DNA from: Nephrocerus scutellatus | Taxonomy: Eukaryota; Arthropoda; Insecta; Diptera; Pipunculidae | Reading direction: 5' to 3' | Assembly (NCBI GenBank): GCA_947095585.1 | Contig: OX352761.1 | Span: 66,791,823 to 66,855,822 of the forward strand | Length of the DNA: 64,000 bases | Part shown: piece by piece, positions 63,989-64,000 of the stretch | Position numbering within the stretch: the first letter of the stretch is position 1 | How the letters are laid out: every line of letters starts with the position of its first letter | Notes under the pieces: generated by a model | What the model saw: the letters and a program-made list of their open reading frames with translations, nothing else | Database searches by the model: none | Told to the model about the DNA's origin: nothing | Program-made: the position numbers and the translations under genes

Positions 63989-64000
63989 GCCTTCTAACGC

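Larger units (their letters stand above)
31245..64000 (-). mobile_element. Copia element A, host of the nest; 5' end beyond window
   Basis: Gag, protease, integrase, RT and RNase H pieces of one Ty1/copia element lie in order on the minus strand at 63988-63540, 63440, 63228-62214, 43343-43247, 41140-39649 and 31684-31497. Each junction is flanked by a short target duplication and the frames run on across the gaps, so these are parts of one element cut by three insertions. Removing the insertions leaves about 3.8 kb in the window. A purine tract (complement at 31405-31412) and a ~160-bp candidate 3' LTR (31245-31404) mark its 3' end. Confidence 0.85.

Overview
This window is eukaryotic, AT-rich repeat DNA and reads like an intergenic or heterochromatic block from a higher fly (Diptera, possibly a tephritid or calyptrate; inferred from the repeat families only). 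It holds jockey/LOA-type LINEs whose ORF1 carries a DUF4780-like domain, RTE-like LINEs, a mariner, copia elements, gypsy/errantivirus-like elements with env genes, and P-, hAT- and foldback-type DNA transposon remains. Almost everything is a transposable element, in many layers. The only candidate host sequence is one exon-like open frame at 14418-14972. There is no rRNA, CRISPR array, operon or prokaryotic feature.

Left part (1-24 kb): an RTE-like LINE remnant (1-2158); a CR1/L2-like LINE tail (2470-2835); LINE A, an LOA-type element at 3302-6312 with a 15-bp target duplication, inserted in an older DNA-transposon end; a hAT-like fragment (6328-6890); a LINE endonuclease fragment (6925-7230); a mariner at 7950-9211 flanked by TA; a DDE-transposase scrap (9785-9945); a foldback arm rich in ~118-bp satellite (12201-13614) with a tRNA-like retropseudogene at its edge; the candidate exon; several copies of an internally reiterated, Helitron/DINE-like repeat; a P-element-like fragment (16105-16425); and LINE B (17664-21576), which split an LTR-like repeat whose unsplit copy is at 28650-29290.

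Middle (24.9-31.2 kb): a complete-looking foldback element at 24923-28310 whose long inverted arms contain ~118-bp satellite monomers, in the left arm organised as a 236-bp higher-order repeat; then a broken Ty3/gypsy pol (29590-31240).

Right half (31.2-64 kb): a nest resolved by target duplications. Copia element A (minus strand, 5' end beyond 64000) interrupts the gypsy pol and is itself interrupted three times: by copia element B (31690-39643, duplication GGATC), which contains LINE C (34707-37998, 12-bp duplication); by a 2.1-kb solo LTR (41145-43242, duplication GTGT); and by errantivirus-like element D (43348-62209, duplication TGAC), which contains errantivirus-like element E (44533-53635, duplication GTAA). 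E has open gag, pol and env and LTRs that I cannot tell apart by eye, so it looks youngest. D has diverged LTRs and a one-base frame break in pol. Both have a binding site matching the 3' end of a tRNA-Leu, purine tracts, and env genes of the baculovirus-F-like type, so each carries the full set of retrovirus-like parts: capsid, enzymes and fusion protein.
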